Source of the DNA: Viscum album | Lineage: Eukaryota; Streptophyta; Magnoliopsida; Santalales; Viscaceae | Assembly: GCA_963277665.1 (NCBI GenBank) | Contig: OY728157.1 | Coordinates: 367,364,067 to 367,428,066 of the forward strand | Reading direction: 5' to 3' | DNA: 64,000 nucleotides | Shown: positions 62,587-64,000 of the stretch, one piece after another | Layout of the letters: every line of letters begins with the position of its first letter | Numbering within the stretch: the first letter of the stretch is position 1 | Translations under genes and position numbers: made by a program | The notes under the pieces: generated by a model | Databases searched by the model: none | Told to the model about the DNA's origin: nothing | The model's input: only the letters and a program-made list of their open reading frames with translations

Positions 62587-63079
62587 AAAGGAAAAGGTTC
62601 AGTTAACACCAGGGATGAGGATAATGGTATTTCTACGACATCAACAATGGTTAAATGTTTTAAATGTGGAATGTACGGGCATTATGAAAACCAATTCCCT
62701 AAGGGAAAGTCTCATGAAGAGAATCATTACGGCCATATGGGTAGTATTAATGTTTATGATGATGAAGGGACTACAAATGATATGTGAGATGAAAGAATTG
62801 TTGAAGCTCGGTCAATGGTTTATGAAGGTAGTGGAATGATTACATATTTATCAAGTGTAATGTTGTATAAAGAATCTCATAGTACTATGGAATAAAGAGA
62901 CATCTAAGGATTGTTACATTGTTGTCATTCCTTGAGTTTTGAAAGTGTGTGATTAATGCTACCAGTATCCATGAAAGGTTATTCAGATATTTTTGGAATG
63001 AAGATGATATGCGCATAATGAAGGGATAAGGAGAAAATTAAATGTTTGATAGTATTCATGAGCTCATGACTGATATAAG

Positions 63080-63271
63080 GTGAAGGTGATATCATGGTTT
63101 GAGTATATAGAATTTTTGGATTTTGGTATGCGGAAAGAGTTAACTTTTGACTGCATTCATGTTTTCACTAAGGTTCAATGGGTATTCATTCTTCAAGATA
63201 ATACATTATTAAGGTATTCACATGTTTTTAATTTGACCAACAAGATATATCTTATGATATATGGGGGATAA
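63080..63271 (+). CDS. Conserved 63-codon frame of unknown function (HP unit 3)
   Basis: Same frame and length as 56633-56824, ending TAA at 63269-63271. It starts with WFEYIEFLDFGMRKELTFDC shortly after a GTG. A few substitutions, none disruptive. Without an ATG a functional product is doubtful. Confidence 0.35.
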   Translation: MKVISWFEYIEFLDFGMRKELTFDCIHVFTKVQWVFILQDNTLLRYSHVFNLTNKIYLMIYGG

Positions 63272-63465
63272 ATGATGGTATTCACAAGATTGGTTGATGA
63301 CATTTAAAGTAATCGTTCTCTTTATACTATGAGCTTGGACCGAAGTATTTTAGATAAGCCTAAATATTGGAATGGATTATGTTGGACATATGCTAAGTAT
63401 TGTTTAAGGATAGAGATTTTTTCCGATATTACTGATGGGATTTTATAGTTTTAGAAAAAGGACAA

Positions 63466-63568
63466 CCTGCAGGACGGGCGACAGCCCATCGCGTCGGACA
63501 AGGCTGTGAGAATCGAACCCACAACCGAAGTGCGACTGGCATTTATCGCCGACCACTGGCCTACAGGA
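63466..63568 (-). ncRNA. tRNA-derived (SINE-like) insert, HP unit 3
   Basis: Partner of 57019-57121, with an identical T-arm at 63506-63522. Flanking repeats are CCTGCAGGA (63466-63474) and CCTACAGGA (63560-63568). One repeat has changed a single base. Confidence 0.55.
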
Positions 63569-64000
63569 ATTCGTTGTTTAGTAGAAACAAGTTTTATTAT
63601 ATTAAGCAGTATGATATATGAAGTATAAGTCCATTTTAGGAACCATATATGATTAAACTCACTATAGATCGACTTATTTATATTTAATAACTTTTTCTAA
63701 CCTTTTGTTTGAGACAGATGGAATGACCCGTCATTCTATCACATGATCTGCTAACACATCACGAATAACAAATTCAACTTCATTTATTTAAGATATGAAG
63801 TGGAAATTGTTCAAGGCACGAACAACAGTGAGATCGTACCAAAATAAAGAAAGTATTTATTCTAATTCAAATTCTTCAACATTAGGGAAATGATCTTGAA
63901 AACCAAAAATGTTGTCCTAGTTCCCTTATATCCAATGAATCAGATGGTACCCTAGATCGTCACAAATTTATGGATTTGTGACTGCTGGCTTTTCCATAGC
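63569..64000 (+). other. HP unit 3 3' internal segment, cut by window end
   Basis: Corresponds to 57122 onward, including the retained block from GATGGAATGACC near 63717. The PPT and any fourth LTR lie outside the window. Confidence 0.7.

Larger units (their letters stand above)
46733..64000 (+). mobile_element. HP: tandem array of a non-autonomous LTR retrotransposon
   Basis: Three LTRs (46733-50785, 51361-55564, 57803-62011) alternate with three internal segments (50786-51360, 55565-57802, 62012 to the window end). Each LTR begins TGTAA(C/T)ACCC and ends TCTACA, and is followed two bases later by TGGTATCAGAGG. Each following LTR is preceded by a purine tract. The internal region carries only a nucleocapsid-type Gag fragment, a 63-codon frame of unknown function and a tRNA-like insert. 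There is no protease, RT or integrase. LTRs twice as long as the interior and no pol make this a LARD- or TR-GAG-like non-autonomous family. The region before the PPT resembles the end of Tekay/Del-type elements, suggesting its ancestry. The tandem form is best explained by unequal recombination between LTRs. Confidence 0.88.

Overview
The window looks like AT-rich plant (angiosperm) nuclear DNA made almost entirely of transposable elements in several states of decay. I see no intact host gene. The evidence is the set of plant-type LTR retrotransposons: LTRs beginning TGTAACA and ending in CA, primer-binding sites of the TGGTATCAGAG type (initiator-Met tRNA), and Ty3/gypsy gag-PR-RT-RNaseH-INT remnants. 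There is also a CACTA-type (TNP2-like) transposase fragment. Genus cannot be read from the sequence.

Layout. (1) 1-280: minus-strand CACTA TNP2-like remnant. (2) 1203-12545: element G1, a complete but heavily mutated minus-strand Ty3/gypsy element with ~3.2-kb LTRs, PBS and PPT. It may lie inside the CACTA element, because CACTA-like subterminal repeats reappear at 13.2-13.4 kb. (3) 13.4-17.1 kb: older minus-strand gypsy debris. (4) ~19.75-39.7 kb: element G3 (minus strand), whose right LTR is split by a second, plus-strand element G2 (~28.06-38.99 kb), a clear nest. G2's left LTR holds a ~1.1-kb insertion of unknown nature. (5) 40.88-41.56 kb: a small repeat-packed element with CACTA-like ends. 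(6) 43.1-44.0 kb: a diverged relative of the LTR family found further right. (7) 45.60-45.81 kb: a ~32-bp minisatellite. (8) 46733-64000: a tandem LTR-internal-LTR-internal-LTR-internal array of one younger, non-autonomous family (here called HP). Its LTRs are 4.05-4.21 kb, but its internal region is only 2.24 kb (575 bp in the first unit), with a short nucleocapsid-only Gag fragment and no pol.

The most interesting signal is in the HP LTRs. Downstream of the TATA box each LTR carries three hairpins about 190 bp apart. Each has a nearly invariant 22-nt loop containing a self-complementary CGTACGTACG, closed by stems whose sequences differ between units but stay complementary. A decayed relative at 43.3-43.8 kb keeps the same spacing and exact loop length. 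The form resembles a set of kissing-loop (dimerisation or packaging type) RNA elements. That function is inference; the sequence pattern is directly visible.

None of the autonomous-type elements (G1, G2, G3) has an uninterrupted pol. HP would have needed proteins in trans. CpG is scarce in the older elements and commoner in the HP LTR leader, as expected if methylated CpG has decayed over time.
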